DNA from: Dryocosmus kuriphilus
Taxonomy: Eukaryota; Arthropoda; Insecta; Hymenoptera; Cynipidae
Direction: 5' to 3'
Length of the DNA: 64,000 bases
Assembly (NCBI GenBank): GCA_038277395.1
Contig: CM076189.1
Span: 236,655,918 to 236,719,917, forward strand
Shown: one piece after another, positions 1-10,104 of the stretch
Numbering within the stretch: the first letter of the stretch is position 1
How the letters are laid out: each line of letters begins with the position of its first letter
Translations under genes and position numbers: made by a program
The notes under the pieces: generated by a model
Told to the model about the DNA's origin: nothing
The model's input: the letters and a program-made list of their open reading frames with translations, nothing else
Databases searched by the model: none

Positions 1-870
1 CGTTCTATTCGGGTTCTGAACAGGTGCTAGGCAGACTTTCACAACTTAATATTTTTCTAAGCGTCAAGTCGAAAATTTTTTTTGCATATTTCCAAAAACC
101 AGCAGAATGAAAATACCGAAAATGAAAAATGAATATTGCAAAAAAGGTATTTTTTTCTCATCATCTAGTCGGTCTAATCAGGCTCAGATCAGAGGTTAGC
201 TAATCCGTCATGCCGGAAATTTTTCCACGTGTCAAGTGGAAAACCTTTTTTGCACGCTTCCAAAAATAAGAAAGATGTTTGAAAATACCAGAAATGAAAA
301 ATGAATATTGAAAAAAAAGATATATTCTTTTTCATCATCTAGTCAGTCTGAGCGGGCCCAGATCAAACACTGACTAGCCCGTCATAATCTCGAATTTTTG
401 TAAGTGCTAAATGGAAAAACTTTTTTTTTACACATTTCCGAAAATAAACAGAGTCAAAAACAAAATAGGAACATTACAAAAAAGGTATCTTTCTTCTCAT
501 TATCTAGTCGGTCTGAGCGGGCCCAGATCAAACGCTGACTAGCCCGTCATTATCGTGAATTTTTGTAAGTGTTAAATGGAAAAACTTTCTTTTTACACAT
601 TTCCGAAAATAAACAGATTGTTTGAAAATACCAAAAACGAAATAGGAACATTACAAAAAATGTATCTTTCTTCTCATTATCTAGTCGGTCTGATCGGGGC
701 CAGATCAGATGCTGGCTCGCCCGTCACGACCGTAAAATTTTCTAAGTGTCAAGCGGAAAACTTTTTTTTTGCACTTTTCCAAAAATAAGCAGAATGTTTG
801 AAAATATCAAAAACGGAAAATGAATATTGCAAAAAAGGTATTTTTTTCTCATCATCTAGTCGGTCTGATG
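1..870. repeat. Tandem satellite, ~175-bp unit, about 5 copies
   Basis: The phrase CTAGTCGGTCTGA recurs at 165, 339, 504, 681 and 856, giving spacings of 174, 165, 177 and 175 bp. Each unit also carries a variant of GCCCGTCAT and a block reading TTTTTGCACATTTCCAAAAATAA. The array starts before the window edge and ends near 870. Short reading frames inside it are not maintained from unit to unit, so it is treated as non-coding. A single diverged unit recurs near 33230. Confidence 0.9.
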
Positions 871-1238
871 AAACCAATTTCAAGTTAACGTTAATTCACT
901 TTTAAGCCTGACTAAACTTTTTACTATTTTTTACTAGAATGGTCTTAATTTTTATTTTTTGTTATGAAATTTTCTAGCATGTAACAACTGAAATATTATT
1001 TGAAAAGGATTTTAATAATATTTTCCAAACCTGAGTGGCTTTCATTGCGCTTTTTTATTTTGAGCGAAAATTTTCTCCGTTACATTACCCATAATTTTGA
1101 AAGAATTTTTAATTTAAGAAACTTTATTACTTCAATACACTTGAAATTTGGTATAAGAAAAATTGGGAACCGTGTATACTGTATAAGTATCTACTCGTAT
1201 GTTTGAAAATGGAATAGTTTGCACCGCCAAAAGGTTTA
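871..1238. other. AT-rich unique sequence, no gene recognised
   Basis: Between the satellite and the first MITE I see only AT-rich sequence with short, low-complexity frames. No repeat family, splice-site pair or known protein motif was recognised. Confidence 0.5.
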
Positions 1239-1414
1239 AAAGTAGAACGTGTCGCGGGACACGCGGTGGGAACGGAGTTCACGTTGGCAGTCAAGAATGG
1301 GAGCGAGGGAGACAGACAGAAATAGAGAGAGCGACAGAGACAAATGCGTACACACTTCTTGCCTGCCTGCGTGAACTGCGTTCCTACCGCGTGTCCCGCG
1401 ACACGTTCTACTTT
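1239..1414. mobile_element. MITE, 176 bp, ~45-bp TIRs, TTA target duplication
   Basis: Left end AAAGTAGAACGTGTCGCGGG and right end CCCGCGACACGTTCTACTTT are inverted copies; the match runs on about 45 bp from each end with two mismatches. TTA lies directly outside both ends (1236-1238 and 1415-1417). A 3-bp TTA duplication is typical of PIF/Harbinger-type transposition, but the termini do not decide the superfamily. The interior is a purine-rich tract (GGGAGCGAGGGAGAC...) with no coding capacity; a similar interior tract occurs at 3530-3610. Confidence 0.85.
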
Positions 1415-2352
1415 TTACATCCTCATCTCAATGAGGAGGTATTAGTTTTATGTGAAAACTGACTTTCGCGGATTTCATCAAATCTCCACGTTTTGAGACC
1501 CCCTGAGTGAAAAAAAACGATTTTTACGACAGTGTCTGTCTCTCTGTTGTTGTCCTTGTCGTCGTTGTCGTTGTCGTTGTCGTCGGCGTCTGTTACTGCG
1601 ATAACTTTTGAAAGAATCACCAGATTGAATTGCGCTTTGGCACACTTCTTCAGAGTCCAAAAAGAAGGGAAAAGTTCATTAACCAGCAGTTTTTGACCAG
1701 TGGTTATGGTTTTATCTATCAAAAACTGTTTTCACATAATCAAAAAATCAATTTTCCGGCTAAACTATGCGAGATACAAAAAAAAAAAACAGTTGAGAGT
1801 AAAATTGTTCATCTTTAAAAAATCTACAAATTTTATTTTAACCATTTTTTGATAAAATGCACGGTTTTTGTTTTAATCGAGAAAATGTTATTAGAAATAA
1901 AAAATTCAAATTTTCGGCCAAACTATGCAAGATAAGAAAAAATGATAAGAAAAAAAATTATTCACCTTGAAAAGATCTACAAATTTTTTGTCTATCATTT
2001 TTTTGAGCAGACGCGTAGTTTTTGAGTTATTAGTGAAATATGTTATGAAATATAAATAAAACCACTTTTCAGCGAAACTATGCAAGATATGAGAAAATAT
2101 TAACAAGCAGAATCGTTCACCTTGGAAAGAGCTAAAAAATTTATTTATAAGACTCATCGTTTTACTTTTAAGAATCGAAACGAATACCAAGCACGATGTG
2201 TAAGGTCCAAAAGCATCCGAGCGCGAGGCTTAAATATATCGGAGCGCGAAGCGCAACGGCGTCCAGACCGCGCCCCCCAGGCGCGCTCATACTTCGCGCG
2301 AAGCGCGCGATGAGAATGTTCCCGCGAAGCGGACAGATTTTTTTTACTTGTA
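1415..2352 (+). repeat. Dispersed repeat family A, copy 1 (near full length)
   Basis: Begins with the hairpin CCTCATCTCAATGAGG, then TTTCGCGGATTTCAT, a GTCTGTCTC / (GTTGTC)n tract near 1535-1590, 'ataacttttgaaag', and then about three diverged ~150-bp subunits. Each subunit carries AAACTATGCRAGATA and an ACAAATTT...ATTTTTTGA block. The 3' end turns abruptly GC-rich (GAGCGCGAAGCGC at 2242) and finishes with ATGAGAATGTTCCCGCGAAG followed by a T-run. Other copies: 12172-17184 (split), 22993-24200, 40981-42640 and inverted pieces at 49 to 53 kb. No transposase is seen, so the family is unclassified. Confidence 0.8.
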
Positions 2353-2494
2353 TTCATTTCTTTTCACTACAAGAAAACATAGATTAGAGCAGCGAGAAAG
2401 AGAGAGCGTGAGAGTGATAGAAAAAGGAAAAAGAATAAGAGGCAGAGAGACGATGCGCAACGAGGCGCCAAAGCAAAGCATTAGCTATACGGGC

Positions 2495-2502
2495 TATATA
2501 AG
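2495..2502 (+). promoter_or_regulatory. Candidate TATA box upstream of the SWIM ORF
   Basis: TATATAAG lies about 88 bp before the ATG at 2590, in a short GC-richer stretch that also contains TATTCGCCTTGTCGAGACC. It is the only good TATA-like motif close to this ORF. Function is inferred from position only; AT-rich DNA yields such matches by chance. Confidence 0.25.
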
Positions 2503-2589
2503 TACCTAGAGCTCTTGCTATTCGCCTTGTCGAGACCAGCATGAGCGCCGACCTAGTGGCCAAAATGTGAAAATGAAATAAAAAAAGTT

Positions 2590-2916
2590 ATGTTAAGTCA
2601 AGAAAAATATTTTGTCAGTTTACCCGATATTATTGAGTACATTGGAAATGGTGTGAGGTCATATGTAGAAGGTGAAAAAGTTTTTAAAGCTAATCATGTG
2701 ATGTATTGCGGTGTTCAAAATCGTGTCAATGATGAAATTAAAATAATGGCTTTGTGTTTGCAATCAATCACACCACAAAAAAAGCCTCATGAACTTAAAG
2801 TTCTATTGAAAAATAGTAAATTAACAAGTGTACGTTGTCCTTGTGTAGCTGGAGCTGGAGGCACATGCAAACATAGCGTAGCAGTATTAATAAAATTAAA
2901 CAGGTTAGTTTGTTAA
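2590..2916 (+). CDS. SWIM-type zinc-finger protein fragment (108 codons, probable exon)
   Basis: The start is the first ATG of the frame; it is the same ATG that heads the inverted copy at 3344. Residues ~82-99 read CPCVAGAGGTCKH, the CxCx(n)CxH pattern of SWIM zinc fingers, preceded by a segment (IMALCLQS...PHEL) that resembles arthropod SWIM proteins often found next to YqaJ-type nuclease domains. No nuclease domain is present here. The printed stop follows only three codons after CAG|GTTAGT at 2901-2909, a good splice-donor match, so the real protein probably continued in a lost downstream exon. There is no signal peptide or membrane segment. Function is unknown; DNA binding or protein interaction is inferred from the family. 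It could be a captured host exon or part of a transposon gene. Confidence 0.5.
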   Translation: MLSQEKYFVSLPDIIEYIGNGVRSYVEGEKVFKANHVMYCGVQNRVNDEIKIMALCLQSITPQKKPHELKVLLKNSKLTSVRCPCVAGAGGTCKHSVAVLIKLNRLVC

Positions 2917-3050
2917 ACTTAATTTTTTATAATAAAAAAGATTGTAAAATATATATTAAAGTAATATTGCTAAAAAGATTAATTATTAGATACTTTTAAG
3001 AATTCCTGCTACGCTATGTTTATATAATAATATCTTTATATAATAATACT

Positions 3051-3344
3051 GCTATACGCTATGTTTGCATGTACCCCCAGCTCCAACTACACAAGAACAA
3101 CGTACACTTGTTAATTTATTGTTTTTCAATAGAAATTTAAGTTCATGAGGCTTTTCTTGTAGTGTGGTTGATTGCAACACAAAGCCATTATTTTAATTTC
3201 ATCATTGACAGGATTTTCAACACAGCAATACATCACATGATTGGCTTTAAAAACTTTTTCACCTTCTACGTATTACCTCACACCATTTCCAATGTACTCA
3301 ATAAGATTGGGTAAACTGATAAAATATTTTTCTTGACTTAACAT
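3051..3344 (-). pseudogene. Broken inverted copy of the SWIM ORF
   Basis: The reverse strand from the ATG at 3344 follows the 2590 ORF closely at DNA level, but it has an in-frame TAA where the other copy encodes Ser after the VR pair (GTAATAC for GTCATAT). It also lacks one base in the GCTTTGTGTTGCAATC segment, which shifts the frame before the SWIM motif. The SWIM cysteines are only partly kept (CPC has become CSC in the shifted frame). It is therefore a decayed mirror copy, and comparing the two arms dates the inversion. Confidence 0.75.
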
Positions 3345-3497
3345 AACTTTTTTTCTTAAAATTACGAAATTTATAAAGAAAACTCGTCTCACTCCTATGT
3401 AAAAAGCATAAGATCAGCTGTTGTTTACCAACCATAAGGCATTTCACATTTTGGCCACTAGGTCGGCGCTGATGCTGGTCTCGACGAGGCGAATCTG

Positions 3498-4218
3498 TTT
3501 TTCTCTACTTCGTAAATACGTACATGCTGGCTGGCAAGAATGGGAGCGAGCGAGATAGAGAAAAAGAGAGAGAGAAGAAAGAAAGAGCGAAAGAGGCAAA
3601 TGCGTACACACTGGGTGGTTAGGCAGGCGAGGCGGCAAGAGTGGGGATCGTCAGCCTGGTAGGCTATAGAGAGAATGCCTGCGAGTTCCCCATAACGCGT
3701 TATCGTAACGCATTTCACGCATTCCAGTGTTTCACTTTTTGCCGACTGACCCCCCGTCCGCCAAGTCCGCCAAAACGTAGCCTAAGGAATTCCATTCCAA
3801 AAAGTTGTAAAGAGTTGTAAAAACTTTTATAAGTCATTTACAAACCTTACATAAACAGAAATTTAATAAGAAAGAATAATTTGAAAATATTTTTTATATT
3901 CAAAAGCATTCCAATTCTTATTCATCCAACCGAAAATTGAATCGTAATATATTTTTTCAAAAAACTATTTCTTATTATTTATAATCAAAAAATCAATGTT
4001 AGACGTCCGAGTAACATAAGGTAATAAAATGTCTTTGATAGATGTAAAAAATACGACATACTTCAGAAAAATATAAAATGTTATATACAGTCACCTCTAT
4101 TTACCTTGCCACGTTCTGCACCGTAGGGGAGTAATTTCCTTGTAAACGAAATTCCCCCACTCTCGAGCCTGACCGGTGCTCGATGCGATTTGTTTCGCTC
4201 TCTGTTTACGTTGCCGCG
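3498..4218. other. Intergenic; contains a tract related to the MITE interior
   Basis: Positions 3530-3610 (CAAGAATGGGAGCGAGCGAG ... AAATGCGTACACAC) match the interior of the MITE at 1239-1414, but without its inverted ends. The rest, including the C-rich stretch at 3750-3780, shows no gene or recognised repeat. Confidence 0.5.
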
Positions 4219-4226
4219 CTTATAAC

Positions 4227-7172
4227 CAGTGTTTGATACGTAGAAACAAAAGCAACGCATTACCGTTACAACGCGTTACTGAAGAAAAGTAACGCATTAC
4301 CTTGACGTCCTTTTTTAATAATTTTTAATACATCATTTTGCATTCCCAAAATGTTTGGACAGTTTGTTTTTTGAATTGAAAATGTTTTAAAAGTTAATTA
4401 TATTTCAATAAACATAAAATAATAAAGAGGTTCCCTTTAAAAATCTATAAACTCTTTTCAGTTCACATTATTATTATTAATAAACCACAAAACTTTGTAA
4501 AGAGTTTTTATTTGTTTTAATAAATCTAGTTTTTTTAAGTACCATCATTCAAATTCACTATATTTCATATTTTTTATCAACTCCGTAGAAACCTCTTGAA
4601 ATACGTTAAGGATCGTCGATATTTTACGTAACGCAATTTTCCGACGATTTTTGATCCCCCCCTTACCCCGCTGTAATGCTTTTTCCTGCTTTTCTTGTAG
4701 TTTTTAAAAAGATTTACGTAACATATGGACGACCCCTTAAGCAGCTTTTAATTCCTTGAATTATTTGAATTCTAGATATCCAAGGATTTCAAAGATTTCC
4801 AGGGATTTTTGAGTTTTTTATAGAACTTTAGTGAAGAAGTTCGTTTGAATTCATATTCAAGGAATTTTAAACGGTTTCTGTTTATTTCAATAGATTTTGA
4901 TGATTTATAAGGATTTCAACGAATTTTAAAGGATTCTAATGAATCTAAAGAGAAAATGGAATAAGCTATTTTTTTATTTTAAGGCTTTTCAAAGGATTTT
5001 ACGGTATTTTTAAAGAATTCTTCAGATTTATAAACATTTGCACTAATTTTAAGGGATTTGAACAGTTTTAAAGAGATTTACTACGTATGCCAATCGATTT
5101 TATACGATTTCCAAAGATTTTAAGGAATGTCAATGAATTTATAAAGAAAATTTATAGAATACACTATTTTTTTTTTTTTACTTTAAGGCTTTTCGAAATA
5201 TTTTACAGGATTTAGAAATATTTCTTCAGTTTTCCAAACATTTGGACTAATTTTAAGAGATTTAAAAGGTTTTCAAGAGATTTACTCCTTATTTCAATGA
5301 ATATTTCGATTTTTAAATATTGCAAGGGATTTTAAGGTATTTCAACGAATTTATGGAGAATTTTAGGGAATAGATTGAATTTTATTTCAAGAGATTTCTA
5401 CATATTTCTACGGATATTAACGGATATGAAGAAATAAAAAAAATGTTTAATGATTTTAAATATTTTAAGCTATTTTAAAATATTTCAAAGAAAAATGTGT
5501 AATTTCCAAAGATTTCAAAGAATTTTAAGTGTTTTCAATCAATTTTGCAAGATTCAAAGGATTTTATTGAATCTCCTTGATTTTCCTTCGAAAAATCCAT
5601 TGAAATGCTCTAAAATATTTTCAAATCCGATAACATTTTTAAATATCCTAAAATCTTTCAAATACTTTAAGGTTTTAGAAAATCCTTTAAAACCTATGGA
5701 ATCCTTTAGAATTCCTTGAAATCTTTGCAAATCCACAAAAATTTTTTAACATCTCTTGAAAGTTTTTTAATGTCTTGAAAATATTTTTAATCTTTAAAAA
5801 TAAATTAGGTACTATAAAATTTTGTTACACTTGTTTAAATTGTTTATATCTTTTGAAATTGTTGAAATCCATAGAAATAATAACAGAATTCCAAGAAGTT
5901 ATAATAATTTACAAGGATTTCAATTATTTTTGAAATATTTCTTCAGATGTAAAGGGACTTTCAAGGGATTTTAGCGGAGTTCTAGAGAACTTCAGAACAC
6001 CTTTAAAGTCCTAAGAAATTATTGAACTTTTGTCAAATACTTTGAAAATCTTGAATATGTTTTAAATCTCTTGAAATTTAAAACAAAAATTTTAAATACT
6101 TGAAGGTTCTATAAAATCTTATAAATCTTGTGAAATTCTTTGAAAATGAATTAAAATCTTTAAAATTTAGGGAATTTTTTACTTCCATCTACTATCTATA
6201 GAGATCGTCGAAATTTGTAGAAATCCTTCGAAATAAAATTTAATTTATTCCTCAAAGTTCGTTAGTAATTTGATGAAGTCTGTTAAAATCTCCTGAAATT
6301 TTTGAATTTCTTTAAAATTGATTGAAATATGAATTAAGCATTGGGCATTTATTGAAATCATTAAAGTTAACGGAGATTCAATAAAATCTTTAAAAGATTA
6401 TAAAATTCCTTGAAATCCTCTAAGCTTCCTGAAATATTTCAACATTATCTAAAATTAAAGTCTTTAAAATCATGTATAAAGTCATTCAATTGTGAAATTT
6501 CTTGAAATACCCTAAAATCCCTTCAAATCTTTCGATAGACTTAAAAATTCTTTGAAATCTGTTGAAATTATTTAAATTTCTTAAATTCTCTGGAATCTTT
6601 TCAAATAACTTAAAATCTTGCAAATATCTTGAAATCCCGCATAATCTTTCAAAACCCCGCAAGATTCATCGAAGCCCTTCGAAATCTCTTGGAATTCCTA
6701 AAGATTCTCTGAAATTCTTGTAAGTCTTTGAAATCCTCTAAAACCTTTCAGATATTCTGAAATATTACGAAGTTCCTTGGGATTCATAGAAATACTTTTA
6801 AATCTCTTAAAAAATGTTGAAATCGCTTAAAATTGCTGTAAATGTTTCAAAATCATTTGAAATTCCATGAAATGTTTATGAAGTCTGACAACATCCCGTA
6901 AAAATTCTCTGGAATTCTACGAATTTCGTTGAAATCCTTGACTGTATTTGAAATCATTTCTAATCCTATAAAATTATTTACAATTTAGCACATTCTATGA
7001 AGTTCCTTGAAATAGTTTTCATATAATGATTTTTCTAGAATTGCGAAAAATTGACTAAAAAAAATTGTAACGCGTTACCGTTACCGTTAATTTTTTGAAA
7101 AAGTAACGCTTTACCGTTACCATTACTAAAAAAAAGTAACGTTTGCAGTAACAAGTTTCTGTCAAAACATTG
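4227..7172. mobile_element. hAT-like non-autonomous element, 2,946 bp, 8-bp target duplication
   Basis: Termini are CAGTGTTTGATACGTAGAAAC on the left and the inverse of CAATGTTTTGACAGAAAC on the right. Both ends also carry GTAACGCGTTAC-type blocks (4262-4305 and 7066-7145) in opposite orientation. Flanking sequences CTTATAAC (4219-4226) and TTTATAAC (7173-7180) match at 7 of 8 bases, the duplication length of hAT elements, and CAGTG/CATTG ends fit that superfamily. No transposase is encoded; the interior is almost entirely a degenerate short-period array. Confidence 0.75.
4740..7030. repeat. Degenerate ~10-11 bp tandem array with an internal strand switch
   Basis: From 4740 to about 5555 the sequence is built from variants of AAGGATTTCAAAGATTTT. 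From about 5560 to 7030 it is built from the complementary form (TTGAAATCCTTTAAAATC). The array fills the hAT-like element, so it spread inside it or was carried with it. Frames crossing it (for example 5450-5719) are low-complexity and non-coding. Confidence 0.85.
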
Positions 7173-7180
7173 TTTATAAC

Positions 7181-7543
7181 CGCTTATAGCTCGATTATAA
7201 CAGTGAAAGTTCGATTCCCAGAATATTATGGAAATACATACTTTAATAATTTTTCATAATTGTATTTTAAATTCCAAATTATATTAAATCTTCAGAGCAA
7301 AAATGAAGAATCATTCAATAAAGTCAATACATATGATTTTAGTAGTATAATGCAGCAAGAAAGATGTTATATTATTTCGGGTAGCCAGCTCAGTAGATAG
7401 ACACTTAGGAAATTTGCGCATATAACAGACGCGTATTTAAAGCTAAACGTTTTATTTCACAAAGAAATTTTAAAATCAAATAAAAAAATATCTAAGAATC
7501 AAATAAAATAGTTCTTGAAATATTAGCAGTAATATTAAATACA
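7181..7543. other. AT-rich, no feature recognised
   Basis: No gene or known repeat seen. GTTCGATTCCC at 7207 resembles a tRNA T-arm, but no cloverleaf could be built around it. Confidence 0.45.
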
Positions 7544-8056
7544 TTAAATTTTTAAAAATTGGCAAAAACGCGAAAACCCCAGTAAATGCACAAATCGACC
7601 AGTAGATAGACAGCACATGCCCAATAGATAGACGGGGTAAAAGTGAATGGGAGCATTTAATTTACGTGATTTTTGTTCTACCTTTGCTTTTTTTTTACCT
7701 TGATTTTCTCTTCTTTTTTTGTCTCTTTCTGCTTTTTTAAGTTCTCTTTCTTCCTTAAGTTTTTTTTTCTGAGTTTCTGCTTTTTTCGTTGCAAGATTGT
7801 CTGCTGTGATGCAAATTCTTTTTTTTTCCTTTTCTTCTCTCTTTATCAGCTGATGTTCTTTCCATTTTGAACATGTAAGAACACATGGTAATTTCTCGGT
7901 TTCCTTTTTACTTTTAGTTTTAGCAGCCCCTGTCGAAGGCCAAAGAATATGTTTATCCCAGATGTCAGATATAGAGTTGGTTTTAGACGAGGTTTGCCTT
8001 GTCAGCACGTTTTCAATTGTCTGTTCGACATTTAAAGCACTGGAATCTGAAAAAAT
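7544..8056 (-). CDS. Lys/Glu-rich transposase-tail-like ORF fragment
   Basis: The reverse-strand frame opens after TTTTTTCAG|ATTCC at about 8046-8057, a strong splice-acceptor match, and runs to a stop at 7544 (about 170 codons). There is no ATG near its front, so it looks like a terminal exon. The peptide has an acidic/Ser start, then DKHILWPSTGAAK and KLPCVLTCSKWKEH, then a long K/E/R-rich segment likely to form coiled coil. That order resembles the C-terminal tails after the DDE domain in some insect pogo/Tigger-like proteins. The assignment is weak: no DDE residues are present and the last ~35 residues are hydrophobic and unmatched. It could be an unrelated basic protein. Confidence 0.35.
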   Translation of the reverse strand: MFSDSSALNVEQTIENVLTRQTSSKTNSISDIWDKHILWPSTGAAKTKSKKETEKLPCVLTCSKWKEHQLIKREEKEKKRICITADNLATKKAETQKKKLKEERELKKAERDKKRRENQGKKKAKVEQKSRKLNAPIHFYPVYLLGMCCLSTGRFVHLLGFSRFCQFLKI

Positions 8057-8065
8057 TGTAATTAA

Positions 8066-8287
8066 TTAAATATTAGATGTATTTTTTATAATGCATTTTT
8101 CCATGACTTCTTCTTCGTTATCATTTAAGCTATCCCTTTGAGTTTCATGCATTACATATATTTGATTCATTTTAGAAGCAGTAGATTCATCAGCATTCAT
8201 GTCAATCACACTCTTTGAATTTATATCGGTTAGGTTTAAAATGTATAAGCATATAAATTGTTTAAACATTCCATAGCTACGTGTCAC
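8066..8287 (-). CDS. Short acidic ORF upstream of the Lys-rich exon
   Basis: A reverse-strand open frame of ~73 codons whose second half is acidic (SLNDNEEEVMEK). It ends just before the splice-acceptor-like site that opens the next frame, so it might be the previous exon of the same gene. However, I could not find a convincing donor that joins the two frames. No domain was recognised. Confidence 0.25.
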   Translation of the reverse strand: MTRSYGMFKQFICLYILNLTDINSKSVIDMNADESTASKMNQIYVMHETQRDSLNDNEEEVMEKCIIKNTSNI

Positions 8288-8289
8288 TC

Positions 8290-9079
8290 ACCTAACATCA
8301 TCCCTTTATTAATTCCTTAGTGGTTTCCCCTTTGATCTTTACTGATAGACGAGTTTCAACATATATTTATTAAAATTATATTGCAGTAGTTTATCTTCAA
8401 AAGTGTGTGATACTAAGAGTAGGTTATACATGGCACACTTATTTTAATGTATAAAATCATGCAATGTAATGAGGAATGTTAAAAATCACACAAATACGTG
8501 GGTTAGACTTTAAATTCTTTTTGTATATTCTGAAATGTACAATTGCTCTTCACTTTATTTTTATTTAGCATAAACATGAACCCTTTTCCCGAGAATCACG
8601 CTATTAACGTTGCCAAATTTTTATAAATTGAGGATTTATTGTTTACGATTATCAGTTCACTCTTCGATTTTTCATTGGCAAACACATTATTTAAACATTT
8701 TAAAACTATGTTATAACATTTTTTAGGAATATGTTGTAATATTTTTTAAAGAATTTCGTAAAACATAAGGCTTACATTGATCAGTCTTTGATTTTATCAA
8801 CAAATGAGTAAAATATTTTTTAGATATCATACTGCAACCTAAGAGAAGAACAGAGAGACTTATTTTTTATTTTATGCTAAATCTTGAAAGCATAGTAGGT
8901 AAATCTTCAAATCATAAGAGAGAGATTAAGGTATTTAAAAAAAAAACGAATGTGAAACCTCTTAATAAAATGCATGTAGTCTTTTATCTCAAGCTTCGGA
9001 CATGCCGATACTATATTATTATTGTTATTATTCAGATCGAAAAATCTCATCTTGAAGAAACACATTTAGCAGACTCTTT
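8290..9079. other. AT-rich, no gene recognised
   Basis: Only short frames are present (the longest ~70 codons at 8874-9086, low complexity). No repeat family was recognised. Confidence 0.5.
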
Positions 9080-9905
9080 ACTGTAATATGACACCCTCGA
9101 GAACTTTATCGCTAAAGATGTTCGCATATTCTTTAATAATTTCTGAGATAATTTTTCTCTAATTTTATATATTATTGTGACATGCAACATGTAACGCCTG
9201 ACCATTAGAAAGGATTCATTTCTTTAGATGCGTTTTTTTTATCCATATGCTAGTTGATTGGCTACAAATATTTTCTAATAAACTATATTACACAGTAGCT
9301 TTAGAGAGAGTAAAATCATTATCCTTAATAAAATGTCTTATAATGTCTTATCTTAAACCTCGCAAATGTTGAGTGTCGTATTACATGTGGTATGCATCGA
9401 GGTAAAAAATAATTAAGAGCTTATGATAGAGAGTGAGAGATTGGGAGAGTGAGAGATTGGGAGAGAGAGAGAAGGAGACTGCTTTACAGACACCATATTT
9501 TAGTGCTTCTAAAAGGAGACAGATGGCGTTACTGATATCATACTTTAGTTTTTCAAGAAGAAAACAGATGGCATTGCATAGTTTTAGCACGGACATCTGA
9601 AACATTCTGGAGATTCATACCTCTCTCTACTAAATAGCACAATATGATGCAGTTTACTGTAATATGACGCGCCCTCAAGAACTTTTATCTCTATGTTGTC
9701 GACATTTTTGATCAAAGCATTATTTACATCTAATTCTAATGTTTAAAAAGTCTTCTACAAAAAAACTGAATGCGTCAAATCGGACAATGTGCTCTTGATT
9801 TATATTAAAGTTGCCTTGAAAAGAATGCTGTCTTATATCCGGCCTCGCACAATGTCAAGTATCCTATTTCATATATACGATATGATATGATATGCATCGA
9901 GAGGT
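9080..9905. repeat. Degenerate direct duplication, ~0.5-kb period, with GA-rich minisatellite
   Basis: TGTAATATGACACCCTC... at 9082 recurs at 9657. CCTCGCAAATGTTGAGT... with GTATGCATCGAG at 9358 recurs at about 9840. Between them lies GAGTGAGAGATTGGGA repeated (9430-9475) and a 53-bp doublet containing CAGATGGCGTTA / CAGATGGCATTG. The copies are badly diverged. No coding sequence is supported; the reverse-strand frame at 9381-9605 overlaps the GA tract. Confidence 0.5.
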
Positions 9906-10104
9906 AAGTGCACTCATTTAAAGCGATACCGGAAAAGAGTCAGAAAAATGAAACATTAAATAAAATACATTCTGCCTTAGATGGTCAGCGCTTAGATTAA
10001 TATTTCTAAAATCAACATGGAAATATCTTGACAATTTATCTGTACATATGCACAATTATTAATGCAGGTACTATCTTTGTCAATTAATGTATCTCCCTCT
10101 TTAT

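Larger units (their letters stand above)
2521..3497. repeat. ~1-kb palindromic (foldback) unit carrying two copies of a SWIM ORF
   Basis: Outer arms 2521-2575 and 3440-3497 are inverted copies (CGACCTAGTGGCCAAAATGT against ACATTTTGGCCACTAGGTCG). Inner arms 2583-2900 and 3051-3353 are inverted copies of a coding stretch. The right arm keeps ~75 bp between its outer and inner parts that the left arm lacks. The centre (2905-3045) is AT-rich. The structure looks like an inverted duplication or foldback element that captured an exon-sized piece of a gene. Confidence 0.8.

Noticed and set aside
576..788. 70-codon open frame in the left-edge satellite
   Set aside because: It spans satellite units and is not kept in the neighbouring units; composition follows the repeat.
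1423..1722. Asp/Asn-rich reverse frame (also at 16275, 23007 and 41537)
   Set aside because: The same peptide shape arises in every copy of repeat A from its (GTC)n tract; the Asp-run length changes with the microsatellite.
2316..2350. Helitron 3' end (hairpin followed by CTRR)
   Set aside because: Repeat A ends with a CCCGCGAAGCGGG-type hairpin, but no CTRR motif at the right distance and no consistent A-T insertion site could be seen; left unclassified.
5450..5736. Open frames on both strands in the hAT-like interior
   Set aside because: Both strands are open because the array is a 10-11 bp repeat poor in stop-forming combinations; the peptides are Phe/Lys/Ile-rich and repetitive.
7196..7225. 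tRNA-like T-arm GTTCGATTCCC
   Set aside because: No acceptor, D or anticodon stems can be formed around it.
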